Shown here: positions 51,641 to 61,119 of the stretch, in pieces
Layout: each line of letters begins with the position of its first letter
How positions within the stretch are numbered: the stretch's first letter is position 1
The notes under the pieces: model-generated
The model's database searches: none
What the model was told of the DNA's origin: nothing
What the model saw: only the letters and a program-made list of their open reading frames with translations
Position numbers and translations under genes: made by a program
Assembly: GCF_025567195.1 (NCBI RefSeq)
Contig: NZ_JAOQJF010000018.1
Location: forward strand, 1-61,816
DNA length: 61,816 nucleotides
Reading direction: 5' to 3'
Origin: Alitiscatomonas aceti
Lineage (GTDB): Bacteria > Bacillota > Clostridia > Lachnospirales > Lachnospiraceae

Positions 51641-54600
51641 TCAAATCTCCCTTTCTGCGCTCTTTTTGGGTGCTGTCTTTTTGTGTTCTGCTTTGGGCTG
51701 GCTTTTCAGCTGGTCCACAACGGACTTTTTCCTGTCTCGTTCCTCTCGATGAACGGCTTCTGCCAAATCCATCAGAGAGATGGGCTGACCGCTGCGGGCC
51801 TGCTGTTCCAGCTCTGCCACCGTAGGCTCTTTTGCGCCATTGTTGATGATACCGTCGATCATGCCGTAATCGTCCTCCACGGTCATCTCCGCATTTTTCA
51901 GAGGATTTTGCGGCAAGAATCCAGGAATCTGGGTAAAACCAACGCTGTCACAGTAATGACAGGATACCTTACCGTCCTGCTTGATCGCAACGATGTCGCT
52001 GACGCTCATGGAGGGATGGTGGTAGTCTGCCGGATGATCGTTGTTGAACTGATTATAAAGCTGTTCAACAGCAGCCTGCGGAGACTTGCAGGGTTCCAAC
52101 GGCGCAGTATAGACCAGATCATAGTTTTCACGCTTTACCGTCTGTCCGATGGAGCGAAGCCAGTCCATCTCTTCATAGCGAATGTCACGCAATTCATCGG
52201 TATGCTTTACCTGATAGATGGCAAAGCAATCTCTGTTCTGGGAGAGAAATGCCTGTTCTCGTTCCTGCTGATGTTCCTGACGCTCCATGACCTTTTCGTG
52301 GAACTGAGGGCTTTTCTCCCATTCCTCACGATCCACACCGAAAAGACCCCCATGATCCATGATTTCCTGCGGGTCAAACACCATGCTCTCCGTATTGTCC
52401 TCATGCAGCACATAGACGGTCAAACCGGCGGCATCCAGTTCCAGCGCCCGTTCTCTGGTAACAGGGAGCATCCCGTCATAAGAGTAGCCGTATTCCTGCA
52501 TATCCGGTGTAGAGACCTGCTCATCGGGCATGGGGTATTCATCCAGCGCCTGCTCCTGTGCCTCCGGCAGCTGGGAAGAAGCAGTCATCTGACTGACCTC
52601 TACCTGCATCTGCTGATAGGCAGCTTCCTGCAAGGTCTCGATCATGGACAACGGTGCGTATTTTACCGAGTCTTTGCCCAAATCGTTGTCATCACAAATC
52701 TGGAGAACTGCCTTCATGCGGGAAAGCTCCGGCATATCCAGCTGACCGCCATCCATCTCTTTCATGGACGCAGCATCGTAAAGGGTGTATTCCCAGCCGC
52801 TGTCACAGGGCTGGATATGAAGATAGGTGGCATCGTCGATCAGAAACAAAGCCTCCTGCTGGTTGGCGTCCGCCCCCAGCACCTCCATTTCCGGCATGGC
52901 CGCAGCCAGTTCCTTTACCGCTTTCTGTACCAGAGGATTATCACGGTAATAGTCGATTGCCTGGATGGTGTCCAGGTCAATGGTCTGCCCGGTCAAAATA
53001 GGGAACGATCCTTCATAGTCGCTTCCATCTTTCAACTCAAAGCCAATGCCCTTGATCCCGTTCATTCGCTCTGCCGGAATCTCCTGATAAATGCGAATTG
53101 CTTCCTCCAAAGACAGGTTATCGTGGTATTCTCCGAGGTTTGGAAACTCCATGCACTCTGCTACATAGTAGGTCAGAGTATCCTTAGCGGCATCTGCTGG
53201 CTGCTCGATCGGGGCGGTTTCCGGCTCTGCCTTTGCATTGGGGTCAATCCCACGCTCTTTGCAGATTTCCTTATAGTGGCGCTCAATGTCAGAGATTAAA
53301 GTGCCGGAGGTCTTGTTGATGGTTTCCAAACTGGCTCTCAGTTCTTTCAGTTCCTTGCCCTGACTCCAGCTGGCAATATAGCCGAAGCTGTTTTCTCCGG
53401 TCTCAATGCCAAAATACTTGCAGACCGCATAGGAGATGCTTTCAGCCTCTACTTCCTCCGTGTGACGATTTTTGATTGCCTGTTTTTCTGCGGTTGGATC
53501 TTCCTCAACTGCAAGACGCCATTCAAACTGATTTTCGTCCACATAGCGCCAATCCATATCAGAAGCAAATTGTTCAGCTTCTCTTTCTGTGGCAAAACCC
53601 AGCTTGAAATCATGCTTGGTTCCACCTTCACTCTCCAGCACAACCTTCCATGACGGTAGCACTTCATATTTTTTAGGGTCATGGAGCTTGCTGTGGGCAA
53701 TCTCGTNNNNNNNNNNNNNNNNNNNNNNNNNNNNNNNNNNNNNNNNNNNNNNNNNNNNNNNNNNNNNNNNNNNNNNNNNNNNNNNNNNNNNNNNNNNNNN
53801 NNNNNNNNNNNNNNNNNNNNNNNNNNNNNNNNNNNNNNNNNNNNNNNNNNNNNNNNNNNNNNNNNNNNNNNNNNNNNNNNNNNNNNNNNNNNNNNNNNNN
53901 NNNNNNNNNNNNNNNNNNNNNNNNNNNNNNNNNNNNNNNNNGACCTTGACCGGGCGAAACATGGGGATCTCGATTTCTTTTTCCTCTGTAACGATCTTTC
54001 CATCTTGATCCAGAATCGGAGCCTTGGTGTCCGGGTCCAGCTTCTGCTCCTCGATTTTCTTCTTGTATGGTGTGGGGGCAATGATGGTAATGCCATGCTC
54101 GCCCTTTTTTACATGACGCTCAAACTGGTCTTTCCACTTATTGTATCCGGCCACCAAAGTGGCGTCCGGCTTCTGCATATAGATGAGCATGGTGTTGTTT
54201 ACCGAATAGCGGTGGAATCGGGACATGACGGACAGATAGCGCATATACTTTTCGCTCTCGAACAGTTCCTTGATACCCTGCTCGATGCCATCTGTGATTT
54301 CCCTTAGCCGCTCTCGGTTGGTGGGTTTATTCTCAGCCATGATTTTCAATCTCCTTTCCAAGTGTGTGATTTCTGCTGTGTGTTCTGCAATCCATGCCTT
54401 TTGTTCTTCTTCACTTTCATAAAGAAAAAGGTCCAGCAGGTACTCTACATAGGTTTTCTTCTGGATTGCTTCCACAAAGCGGGGGTGCGGTTCTTCCTCC
54501 GGTGTCCGGGGAGAATTGTCGATCTCCCATTTTTTCAGCAGATAGTAGTAATCGGACAGTACGCGATAACACCGCTGCCGGTCCTCACGAAACTGCTGTG

Positions 54601-54913
54601 CCTCGGTTTTCTGCCGGACATACTTCCTGCGGGGAGGGGCCTGACTGTCATAGATCAGGCCAAAGTCCTGCGCCAGTTTCTCCGCCGCTTCTTTTGGGGA
54701 GAGGTCAAAGAGCTTTGCGGTAAAGTCGATCACATCCCCATCTGCACCGCAGCCAAAGCAGTGGAACCGCTGGTCTACCTTCATGCTGGGGTTCTTATCA
54801 TCGTGAAAAGGACAGCAGGCCATACCATTTCGTTTGACCTCGATCCCATAAAACGCTGCCGCTTCTCTGGTGCTGACCGACTGCTTGACTGCTTCAAATA
54901 CATTCTCTGCCAT
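51641..54913 (-). CDS. CHC2 zinc-finger primase-like protein fused to ArdC/YodL-type antirestriction protein
   Basis: Residues 1-90 have a DnaG-type zinc finger (CCPFHDDKNPSMKVDQ, then HCFGCGADGD). A linker leads to MAENKPTNRERL at residue 192, where an ArdC-like N-terminal domain begins (SVMSRFHRYSVNNTMLIYMQ, GYNKWKDQF). After the gap, NAC-GAG-ATT-GCC-CAC encodes x-E-I-A-H, consistent with a HEIAH zinc-protease motif of ArdC. YodL-like repeats follow (TYYVAECMEFPNLGEYHDN). The internal ATG at 54338-54340 has AAAGGAG 9 nt upstream, so a second protein of about 898 residues may be made. In many relatives these are separate genes (from memory). Confidence 0.82.
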   Translation of the reverse strand: MAENVFEAVKQSVSTREAAAFYGIEVKRNGMACCPFHDDKNPSMKVDQRFHCFGCGADGDVIDFTAKLFDLSPKEAAEKLAQDFGLIYDSQAPPRRKYVRQKTEAQQFREDRQRCYRVLSDYYYLLKKWEIDNSPRTPEEEPHPRFVEAIQKKTYVEYLLDLFLYESEEEQKAWIAEHTAEITHLERRLKIMAENKPTNRERLREITDGIEQGIKELFESEKYMRYLSVMSRFHRYSVNNTMLIYMQKPDATLVAGYNKWKDQFERHVKKGEHGITIIAPTPYKKKIEEQKLDPDTKAPILDQDGKIVTEEKEIEIPMFRPVKVXXXXXXXXXXXXXXXXXXXXXXXXXXXXXXXXXXXXXXXXXXXXXXXXXXXXXXXXXXXXXXXXXXXXXXXXXXXXXXXEIAHSKLHDPKKYEVLPSWKVVLESEGGTKHDFKLGFATEREAEQFASDMDWRYVDENQFEWRLAVEEDPTAEKQAIKNRHTEEVEAESISYAVCKYFGIETGENSFGYIASWSQGKELKELRASLETINKTSGTLISDIERHYKEICKERGIDPNAKAEPETAPIEQPADAAKDTLTYYVAECMEFPNLGEYHDNLSLEEAIRIYQEIPAERMNGIKGIGFELKDGSDYEGSFPILTGQTIDLDTIQAIDYYRDNPLVQKAVKELAAAMPEMEVLGADANQQEALFLIDDATYLHIQPCDSGWEYTLYDAASMKEMDGGQLDMPELSRMKAVLQICDDNDLGKDSVKYAPLSMIETLQEAAYQQMQVEVSQMTASSQLPEAQEQALDEYPMPDEQVSTPDMQEYGYSYDGMLPVTRERALELDAAGLTVYVLHEDNTESMVFDPQEIMDHGGLFGVDREEWEKSPQFHEKVMERQEHQQEREQAFLSQNRDCFAIYQVKHTDELRDIRYEEMDWLRSIGQTVKRENYDLVYTAPLEPCKSPQAAVEQLYNQFNNDHPADYHHPSMSVSDIVAIKQDGKVSCHYCDSVGFTQIPGFLPQNPLKNAEMTVEDDYGMIDGIINNGAKEPTVAELEQQARSGQPISLMDLAEAVHREERDRKKSVVDQLKSQPKAEHKKTAPKKSAEREI
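53707..53941. other. Run of N, 235 bp, in the CHC2/ArdC gene
   Basis: Unknown bases between FRPVKV and the EIAH metal motif; the frame is kept. Confidence 1.
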
Positions 54914-54919
54914 GTGCCT

Positions 54920-55198
54920 TTAACTGCTGGACTTTCTCACAGGGGGCTGGTATCCGGCAGCTTTCGCACGCTCACTGGCAGCTTTGCGGCGTTCTGCGCT
55001 GTATGGCTCCCTGACTGATACACACCGCTTGGGGACGGTAAAGTTATGGGCGTCCTTTCGGGTGATCTGGTCGGGGTGCTTTTTTGCCAGCAGTTCCAGC
55101 TTCTCCATCAGACGGGGATCGTGGGTGTAGACCTCAGCCATTGGTTCTGCCTGGTTATAGAGGAGAATGGTTTCCCGTTCCACTAAAGAGAGCTTCAT
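54920..55198 (-). CDS. Conserved ICE protein of 92 aa, function unknown
   Basis: A basic protein beginning MKLSLVERETILLYNQAEP, then AEVYTHDPRLMEKLELLAKK and a basic tail (ERRKAASERAKAAGYQPP). It overlaps the topB stop by 4 nt and has AAAGGAGG. It is a usual neighbour of topB in this ICE family. No domain recognised. Confidence 0.72.
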   Translation of the reverse strand: MKLSLVERETILLYNQAEPMAEVYTHDPRLMEKLELLAKKHPDQITRKDAHNFTVPKRCVSVREPYSAERRKAASERAKAAGYQPPVRKSSS

Positions 55199-57239
55199 CG
55201 GCTGCCTCCTTTCCGCTGGTCAAATTCCAGCTTGAAGTTGGCGTACTGTCCATCGTCCTCCAAAACCACAGTGGCATCGTAGGTCTTGCCGGTTTTCTCC
55301 GAATATAGGCCCATTACACGGACACGGCCATCGTTCAGCAGTGCAGACACCACAGCCTTGGTCGGCTGTTTTTTCTTGGCGGCCCACCATTTGTTGTTTT
55401 TCCAGATTGCAAATTTGCAAGAATCATTCTGACAGAAGAAGCCTTTTTGCAGTTCTGCAACTTCACCGCCGCAGCGAGGGCATTTGCCCACCACCTCACG
55501 GGGCGGAGTGAACAGGTACTCGGTTCCCTTGATGACCTGATAAGTCCCCACCAGGTCTCCCAGCATGGTGCTGATCCCATCCAGAAACTCCTCCGGGGCA
55601 AGCTGCCCGCGCTCGATCTCGCCCAGGCGGTACTCCCACTCGGCAGTCAGAAGCGGCGATTGCAGCTGTTCCGGCAGGACGGTGATCAGCGAAACCGCAT
55701 CGTGGGAAGGAAGAAGCTGAACGGTTTTCTTATTCTTTTTGCGTTCCAGAAAACCGGCAGATACCAGCTTTTCCAAAATACCGGCACGGGTGGCCGGTGT
55801 CCCCAGACCTTTTCGCTCGGCATCCTCTGGCATATCCTCTTTTCCGGCAGTCTCCATCGCGGACAATAGGGTGTCCTCCGTAAAGTGTTGGGGCGGACTG
55901 CTTTTGCCTTCTTTGACGATTGCCTCAGAAACCGAAAGGGTCTGTCCCTCGGTCAGCTCCGGCAGGGCTTTCTCTGTATCCTCTTTTTTCGGCTCTGCAT
56001 CCTTCATTTTGGCACGATAGGCGTTCTCCAGTGCTTTCCATCCGGGGTGCTTTACCGTTTTCCCTTTGGCGGTAAACTCCCCGCCGGCACAATCGGCAGT
56101 TACAACCGTTTCCGAATAGATGTGTGGCTGGGCTACGGCGCACAGCAGACGCAGGGCCACCAGCTCCAGCACCGCTTTTTCTCCCGCAGGAAGGGCAGAA
56201 AGTTCTGCATCCTTGAGATTTCTGGTAGGGATTACTGCGTGGTGGTCGGTTACTTTCTTATCATTGATGACCTGGGCCGCATCGCAGAAAATGGCGATCC
56301 CTTTGCGAAACGGCATGGCGTTGGCAACCAGATTGACTAGCACCGGCAGGCTGTCTGCCATATCACTGGTCAGATAGCGGCTGTCGGTACGGGGATAGGT
56401 GCAGAGCTTCTTTTCATACAGGCTTTGCAGATAGTCCAGGGTCTGCTGGGCTGTAAATCCAAGCAGGCGGTTGGCATCTCTTTGCAGAGTAGTCAGGTCA
56501 TAGAGGGCAGGTGGCTTTTCGGACTTTTCCTTGCGCTCCACCTTTTTGATTGTGACAGCTGCACCCTGACAGGCTTCTTTCAGCTGCTCGGCANNNNNNN
56601 NNNNNNNNNNNNNNNNNNNNNNNNNNNNNNNNNNNNNNNNNNNNNNNNNNNNNNNNNNNNNNNNNNNNNNNNNNNNNNNNNNNNNNNNNNNNNNNNNNNN
56701 NNNNNNNNNNNNNNNNNNNNNNNNNNNNNNNNNNNNNNNNNNNNNNNNNNNNNNNNNNNNNNNNNNNNNNNNNNNNNNNNNNNNNNNNNNNNNNNNNNNN
56801 NNNNNNNNNNNNNNNNNNNNNNNNAGTCCTCCATCGAAGAAATCCAGAGCCTTTTCATAGGCTTTTGGCAGCCTGCCAGCTCATAGACGCTGCGGAAGAT
56901 CAGCTCGCCCTCGCGTCCGGCATCACAGGCATTTACCACTTCCGTTACATCCGGGGCGTTCATCAGCTTTTTGAGAATATCAAACTGCTTTTTCTTATCC
57001 TTTCCCACCACCATCTGCCAATGTTCCGGCAGGATAGGCAGGTCATCATATCGCCACTTGGCATACTTGGGGTCATAGCTATCTGCATCTGCAAGACCGG
57101 CCAGATGGCCCACGCACCAGCTGACACGCCAGCTGTTACCTTCCAGATACCCGTCCTTACGGGCGGTTGCGCCGATCACCGCAGCCAGACTTTGGGCAAC
57201 CGACGGTTTTTCAGCAATCACCAATTTATACTGAGCCAT
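55195..57239 (-). CDS. topB: DNA topoisomerase III (type IA), with assembly gap
   Basis: N-terminal Toprim domain: LVIAEKPSVAQSLAAVIGA, then DAGREGELIFR with the metal-binding acids. The active-site region is CTYPRTDSRYLT with the nucleophilic Tyr. A zinc-binding C-terminal domain has CPRCG and C-x(4)-C. Length about 680 residues is usual. The N run 56594-56824 shifts the frame, so its printed length is not exact: after the gap the first frame hits a stop, while the correct one reads AEQLKEACQGAAVTIKKV. The enzyme separates DNA strands during ICE transfer or replication. Confidence 0.93.
56594..56824. other. Run of N, 231 bp, in topB
   Basis: Unknown bases; the flanking topB frames disagree by one position, so the true length differs or a frameshift is hidden. 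Confidence 1.
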
Positions 57240-57429
57240 GATGGTTCCTCCTCTCCTTAAGCCATCGGGACATATCCCGGTGGCAGACGCCTACGCAGGG
57301 GCTTCCATAATTCCCACAGCCATAACAGGGGTGGCTTTGGGGCAAAGAGGGAGGACGGGAAGTTTCCTTCCCGCCCTCCGGCCTGCGTGTCATCATGCGT
57401 TCATAGGGACTGTCTGTGAAACGGGTCAT
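57226..57429 (-). CDS. Small Cys-rich ICE protein, 67 aa
   Basis: Begins MTRFTDSPYERMMTRRPEGG and contains HPCYGCGNYGSPCVGVCHRD, five Cys and two His that may bind a metal. It overlaps DUF4366 (ATGA) and topB by a few bases, which supports translation. Function unknown. Confidence 0.75.
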   Translation of the reverse strand: MTRFTDSPYERMMTRRPEGGKETSRPPSLPQSHPCYGCGNYGSPCVGVCHRDMSRWLKERRNHHGSV

Positions 57430-58081
57430 TTCACGCTGTCCTCGTCATCTTCTTCTGCGCTGCCCCCGTCAGCGTCAGGCTCGTCCGACTCCTCATCCTC
57501 GGTTTCCCATTCCTCGGAATCTTCCTCGCCATAATCATAATCGTCCAGACTGTCATTGCCCTTGGTCTTAGGCTTATTCTTAACGAGCTTCAAGTAGGCA
57601 AATACGCCACCNNNNNNNNNNNNNNNNNNNNNNNNNNNNNNNNNNNNNNNNNNNNNNNNNNNNNNNNNNNNNNNNNNNNNNNNNNNNNNNNNNNNNNNNN
57701 NNNNNNNNNNNNNNNNNNNNNNNNNNNNNNNNNNNNNNNNNNNNNNNNNNNNNNNNNNNNNNNNNNNNNNNNNNNNNNNNNNNNNNNNNNNNNNNNNNNN
57801 NNNNNNNNNNNNNNNNNNNNNNNNNNNNNNNNNNNNNNNNNNNNNNNNNNNNNNNNNNNNNNNNNNNNNNNNNNNNNNNNNNNNNNNNNNNNNNNNNNNN
57901 NNNNNNNNNNNNNNNNNNNNNNNNNNNNNNNNNNNNNNNNNNNNNNNNNNNNNNNATTGGTGGTATCCTCTGCCGGGGGCGGCGCTGCGCCCTGGGCAAA
58001 AGCGGGAACGGTAAAGCCCGATGCCAAAACCAGCGTCAGGCAAAGGGTGGAAAGTGTTCGGATCAATCGTTTATTCCTCAT
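57426..58081 (-). CDS. DUF4366 membrane protein, with assembly gap
   Basis: The N-terminus is a signal peptide: MRNKRLIRTLSTLCLTLVLA ending PAFAQG. The C-terminus is highly acidic (DDYDYGEEDSEEWETEDEES) after a GGVFAYLKL segment that looks like the end of a membrane helix. The order fits DUF4366 of Tn1549-like elements, a probable surface component of the transfer apparatus. The start at 58081 has GGAGG; an ATG ten codons earlier is less likely. The N run in the middle (57612-57955) breaks the frame as printed. Confidence 0.8.
57612..57955. other. Run of N, 344 bp, in the DUF4366 gene
   Basis: Unknown bases; the two sides of DUF4366 are in different frames as printed. Confidence 1.
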
Positions 58082-58322
58082 AGCTGGTTTCCTCCTGTTC
58101 GTTGTTGTCATCAGCCAAACTGCCGGGAACTGTGCCGCCGGACAGCATAGCGCTCAACTGGGCCGGGGTCATACGCAGTGCGCGCACCATCTGAACGATC
58201 TCCAGATTTTCTGCCTCGGTTTTCTGTGCCTCCAGCACCTTGAGCCTTTCCTGATACTCTGCGATTTTCTCGCGGACCTTTGTAATCTCCTGGTCAATGC
58301 GTTCAATTTTGTTCTTTGCCAT
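58071..58322 (-). CDS. DUF4315 protein
   Basis: The 83-residue protein has a long coiled coil (KIERIDQEITKVREKIAEYQ, continuing RLKVLEAQKTEAE) followed by EIVQMVRALRMTPAQLSAML, the DUF4315 pattern. It overlaps the DUF4366 gene by 11 nt. Probably a structural partner in the transfer complex. Confidence 0.88.
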   Translation of the reverse strand: MAKNKIERIDQEITKVREKIAEYQERLKVLEAQKTEAENLEIVQMVRALRMTPAQLSAMLSGGTVPGSLADDNNEQEETSYEE

Positions 58323-58350
58323 CGTCTATCACTCCTTCTAAAAATCTCTG

Positions 58351-60087
58351 TTACCAGTTCATCAGACCGTAGCCCTTGATACTCTGATAATTCAGGTCAT
58401 AACTCTTGATCTTACAGGCATCGCCGGAATTTCCCTCCACAGTATAAACACGGCTGCCATCGGTACCGACAACGATGCCCACATGGTCGGCGCTGCCGTC
58501 CAAGTCCCAATCGAAGAAAATGGCATCGCCGGGAGCAATGTTCTCATACCCCCGTGCGCCCCACTGTCCATGAGACTGGAACCACGGAACGCCCTGCCAC
58601 TCACAGCCTGCAAATCGCGGCTCACTTTTTCCTGCCTGGTTATAGCACCAGGATACAAAGCAGGCGCACCATTCCACACGGCTGTCAAAACCGTACCAGC
58701 TCCAGTAGGGATAGCCGCCCACATTGCCTACCTGACTTTTCGCCAGTTCTACCAGCTGAGGGTTGCCGGGGCGGGTGCCGTTAATGAACTGCACACCGGA
58801 CAGATCTTCCGAGCCGCTGGTATCAGGGGAACCGCCGCCAAACAACAGCGGCTTATTGCCCATAGTCTGTCGGTAAACCTGATACATTTCCATCTGCTCC
58901 GGGGTCAATAGCTCCGACGCCACAGCGGAAATGGGCTTGCTGGTGAGTTTCACATTCAGAATGTAATACTCATAGGGTACTTCTTCTGAGGTGGTCTCGC
59001 CGGTCTCCGGGTCGGTGGAAGTCTCCGTGCGGTAGCGGATCTCCACTTCCTCGGTAAGTGTCAGCTGATACTGTGCTGCAAACACACGCGCCAGCTCTGC
59101 CTGAGCGCTTTGCCGGGTATAGCCCTGCAAGACAGCAGAAAGAAATGCTGCCAGCTCATGAGGGTCATGGCCGATCATGCCAAGGTCATAGCGATACTCG
59201 TCATACCCTGGGTGGCTGCTTTCGATGTTGTCAATTTCCTCCTGCAACTGGGCTTCTCTGGCTGCATAATCTGCCTCCACTGCCAGCATTTCCGGGTCAT
59301 CCGACGGATAGGTGGTGCCAGATAGAACGGAACCGATGCTCTGCGCCATCATGGAACAAGAGGACATGGTATTCATCAGCATACAGGCGATGAGGAACAA
59401 AACCCCTGCGATCAGGAAGCCCTTCTTGTGGCGCATGACGAATGCCCCTGCCTGCTGTGCCTTTTCTTTTACCGTCCTTGCGGCTTTTCCAGTTTTGGAC
59501 GCAGCCTGGGCGGTATTTCCGGCAGTCTGACCGGTGCGCTTGGCGGCGGCATACTGCTTTTTTATGGCCTGCTTTTGCTGCCAGCGGGAAAGAGGATTGC
59601 TGGAAAACTGGGGATTTTCCTGCAAGGATTTCTGGTACAGGACATTTACATTTGCCTTTTCCAGTTGACGCTCTGCCTGGGCTGCTTTGCGGTACGGCTT
59701 CAGCTTGTGGCTGCGGTAGCCCTCCCGCACCAGATAAGCGCCGATCTCCACCGCCTCCTCGGACTTGTGGGCGCTTTCCACGCCCACATTGTCCTGTTCT
59801 GTTTCCCGGATTTCTTTGTGGAGCTTGCCCGCGACCAGATGGACGGGTGCTTCCTTCACTCTCTGAGAAAGTTTGGAGGGTGGCTTTTTCTTGTCCTCAA
59901 AGGTCAGCTTCGAGGTCTTTTTTCCGGTATCCGGGTCAATAACTGTCTGCCTGACCTTTTTCTTTGGAATATTGGCCTGCGCCTTATCTGCTCTGGCCGC
60001 AGCTTTCTCCGCTTTGCGGATCGGCTTTTCCAGCGCAGGGTCAGCCCGTTCCTCATCGGTAAAGCGCAGGCGCGGTTCCTTATTCAA
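58351..60087 (-). CDS. CD1108-family conjugation protein with CHAP peptidoglycan hydrolase domain
   Basis: The 578-residue protein has a basic cytoplasmic N-terminus (1-230), one membrane helix (KKGFLIAGVLFLIACMLMN, about 231-250), an outer region with a lysozyme-like helix bundle, and a C-terminal CHAP domain: CACFVSWC with the catalytic Cys, and DHVGIVVG with the catalytic His. It locally opens the cell wall for the transfer channel, like VirB1 or Tn916 Orf14. It starts 8 bp before the end of the preceding gene. Confidence 0.9.
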   Translation of the reverse strand: MNKEPRLRFTDEERADPALEKPIRKAEKAAARADKAQANIPKKKVRQTVIDPDTGKKTSKLTFEDKKKPPSKLSQRVKEAPVHLVAGKLHKEIRETEQDNVGVESAHKSEEAVEIGAYLVREGYRSHKLKPYRKAAQAERQLEKANVNVLYQKSLQENPQFSSNPLSRWQQKQAIKKQYAAAKRTGQTAGNTAQAASKTGKAARTVKEKAQQAGAFVMRHKKGFLIAGVLFLIACMLMNTMSSCSMMAQSIGSVLSGTTYPSDDPEMLAVEADYAAREAQLQEEIDNIESSHPGYDEYRYDLGMIGHDPHELAAFLSAVLQGYTRQSAQAELARVFAAQYQLTLTEEVEIRYRTETSTDPETGETTSEEVPYEYYILNVKLTSKPISAVASELLTPEQMEMYQVYRQTMGNKPLLFGGGSPDTSGSEDLSGVQFINGTRPGNPQLVELAKSQVGNVGGYPYWSWYGFDSRVEWCACFVSWCYNQAGKSEPRFAGCEWQGVPWFQSHGQWGARGYENIAPGDAIFFDWDLDGSADHVGIVVGTDGSRVYTVEGNSGDACKIKSYDLNYQSIKGYGLMNW

Positions 60088-60463
60088 ACCATTCTCCCAG
60101 CATGAGGGAGGACATCATGTAGTGCAGCTCTGCATAAATGGCCATTCCCACAGGATCGTTGAACATACAGCCGGACAGGTAGGCATAAAACTGTGCCACC
60201 ACATCGGACAGGATCTTCGCTTCTGTTCCTTCCAGAATCAGACCGCCCATGCCTTCCTTGGCACGGATGGCGCTCCAGACCTCTGCCAGACGGAGAAGCC
60301 CCACCTGACCGGTCTCATTCAGTTCGGCTGCCTGATCTGCCGCCGTGCGGCACTCACTTACCGCATCAGCCATGACCGTAAGCAGCTGGCTGCGCTGGGC
60401 ATTTACCGCCCTGTCAAAAAACAACAACGGGTTTTGATTCAAAATGTTGGGGTTCATCATCAT
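60080..60463 (-). CDS. Conserved ICE protein of about 127 aa, function unknown
   Basis: Mostly helical and soluble: LLFFDRAVNAQRSQLLTVMA, then AAELNETGQVGLLRLAEVWS. Three ATG codons in a row (60463, 60460, 60457) follow AAGGAGG; the middle one has the best spacing. It overlaps the virB4 stop and the CHAP-protein start, so it belongs to the transfer operon. No domain recognised. Confidence 0.72.
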   Translation of the reverse strand: MMMNPNILNQNPLLFFDRAVNAQRSQLLTVMADAVSECRTAADQAAELNETGQVGLLRLAEVWSAIRAKEGMGGLILEGTEAKILSDVVAQFYAYLSGCMFNDPVGMAIYAELHYMMSSLMLGEWFE

Positions 60464-60765
60464 TCATCCTCCTTCTTTTTCAGTTCCTGGGGTTTGGTGG
60501 TCATAATGCGGTAAAGCTCGGTATTCTTCGGGAAGTGATCCACGAAAGGCAGGATCGTGGAGCCATAGAACAACAGGCCCTCGCCCTCACCGGAGTGGGT
60601 CACATAGCTAAGCTGATGCGTGGAAATGCCCAGCTGCTTGGCGAGAATCTGTCGGTCTCCGCCTGCCTGGTTGAGCATATACACGAAGTCCGAGTTTTCA
60701 AAGATGTTCTCCACCTCACGGCTGGAAAGCAGGTCTTTGACATTCTGGGTGATTCCTGTTGGGAT
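60460..60765 (-). pseudogene. VirB4-like ATPase, 3' part after an insertion
   Basis: The frame from 60765 (IPTGITQNVKDLLSSREVEN) to the stop at 60460 is the C-terminus of the TraE/VirB4 family, with the motif VYMLNQAGGDRQILAKQL. It is separated from the 5' part by about 353 bp of foreign sequence. An ATG at 60819 inside the insert is in frame, but would give only the C-terminal 100 residues. Confidence 0.85.
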
Positions 60766-60766
60766 C

Positions 60767-61119
60767 TGTTTGTGATTATCAGACAGTTTTTTATCTGTCT
60801 CTCCGGGGATTTCTCCCATTTTCAGCGGTGTGTCATTTCACACCCGGCATAGCATATCTTTTTATCTGACAGCTCTGCGCTGCCTGCCGAAATGATAGCG
60901 GGAACTCGTGGAGCTATTATATTCCGGATCATCACAGACCAGGGGTCAAGCTCTATGCGTTGCGTGTGTACCTGCTATTACACAGAGACTTCCACTCGGA
61001 TTAGGATTGCAAAACCCTTTCCGTTTCTTTCCCACTGATAATCCTGACTGTCTGAATCGGCTTCGGTCAGGACGGCATACTCTGTGTTTCCATGCAAAAT
61101 CAAAACACAAAGTAATTTA
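60767..61119 (-). mobile_element. 353-bp insertion of unknown type in virB4
   Basis: The gene is continuous in sense up to AAATGGGGAGG (ending 61120) and resumes at ATCCCAACAGG (60765). Intact relatives read KWGG-IPTG. The insert is 353 bp, not a multiple of three, and has stops in the host frame. Its ends show no GTGYG or domain V, no clear terminal inverted repeat and no target duplication. Internal stems: ACACAGAG/CTCTGTGT about 100 nt apart, GGTGTG/CACACC and AGACAG/CTGTCT. The in-frame reading of the first 46 codons ends at 60978. Confidence 0.6.

Noticed and set aside
60767..61119. Second group II intron in virB4
   Set aside because: No GTGYG start, no domain V and a length that does not restore the frame by intron boundaries.
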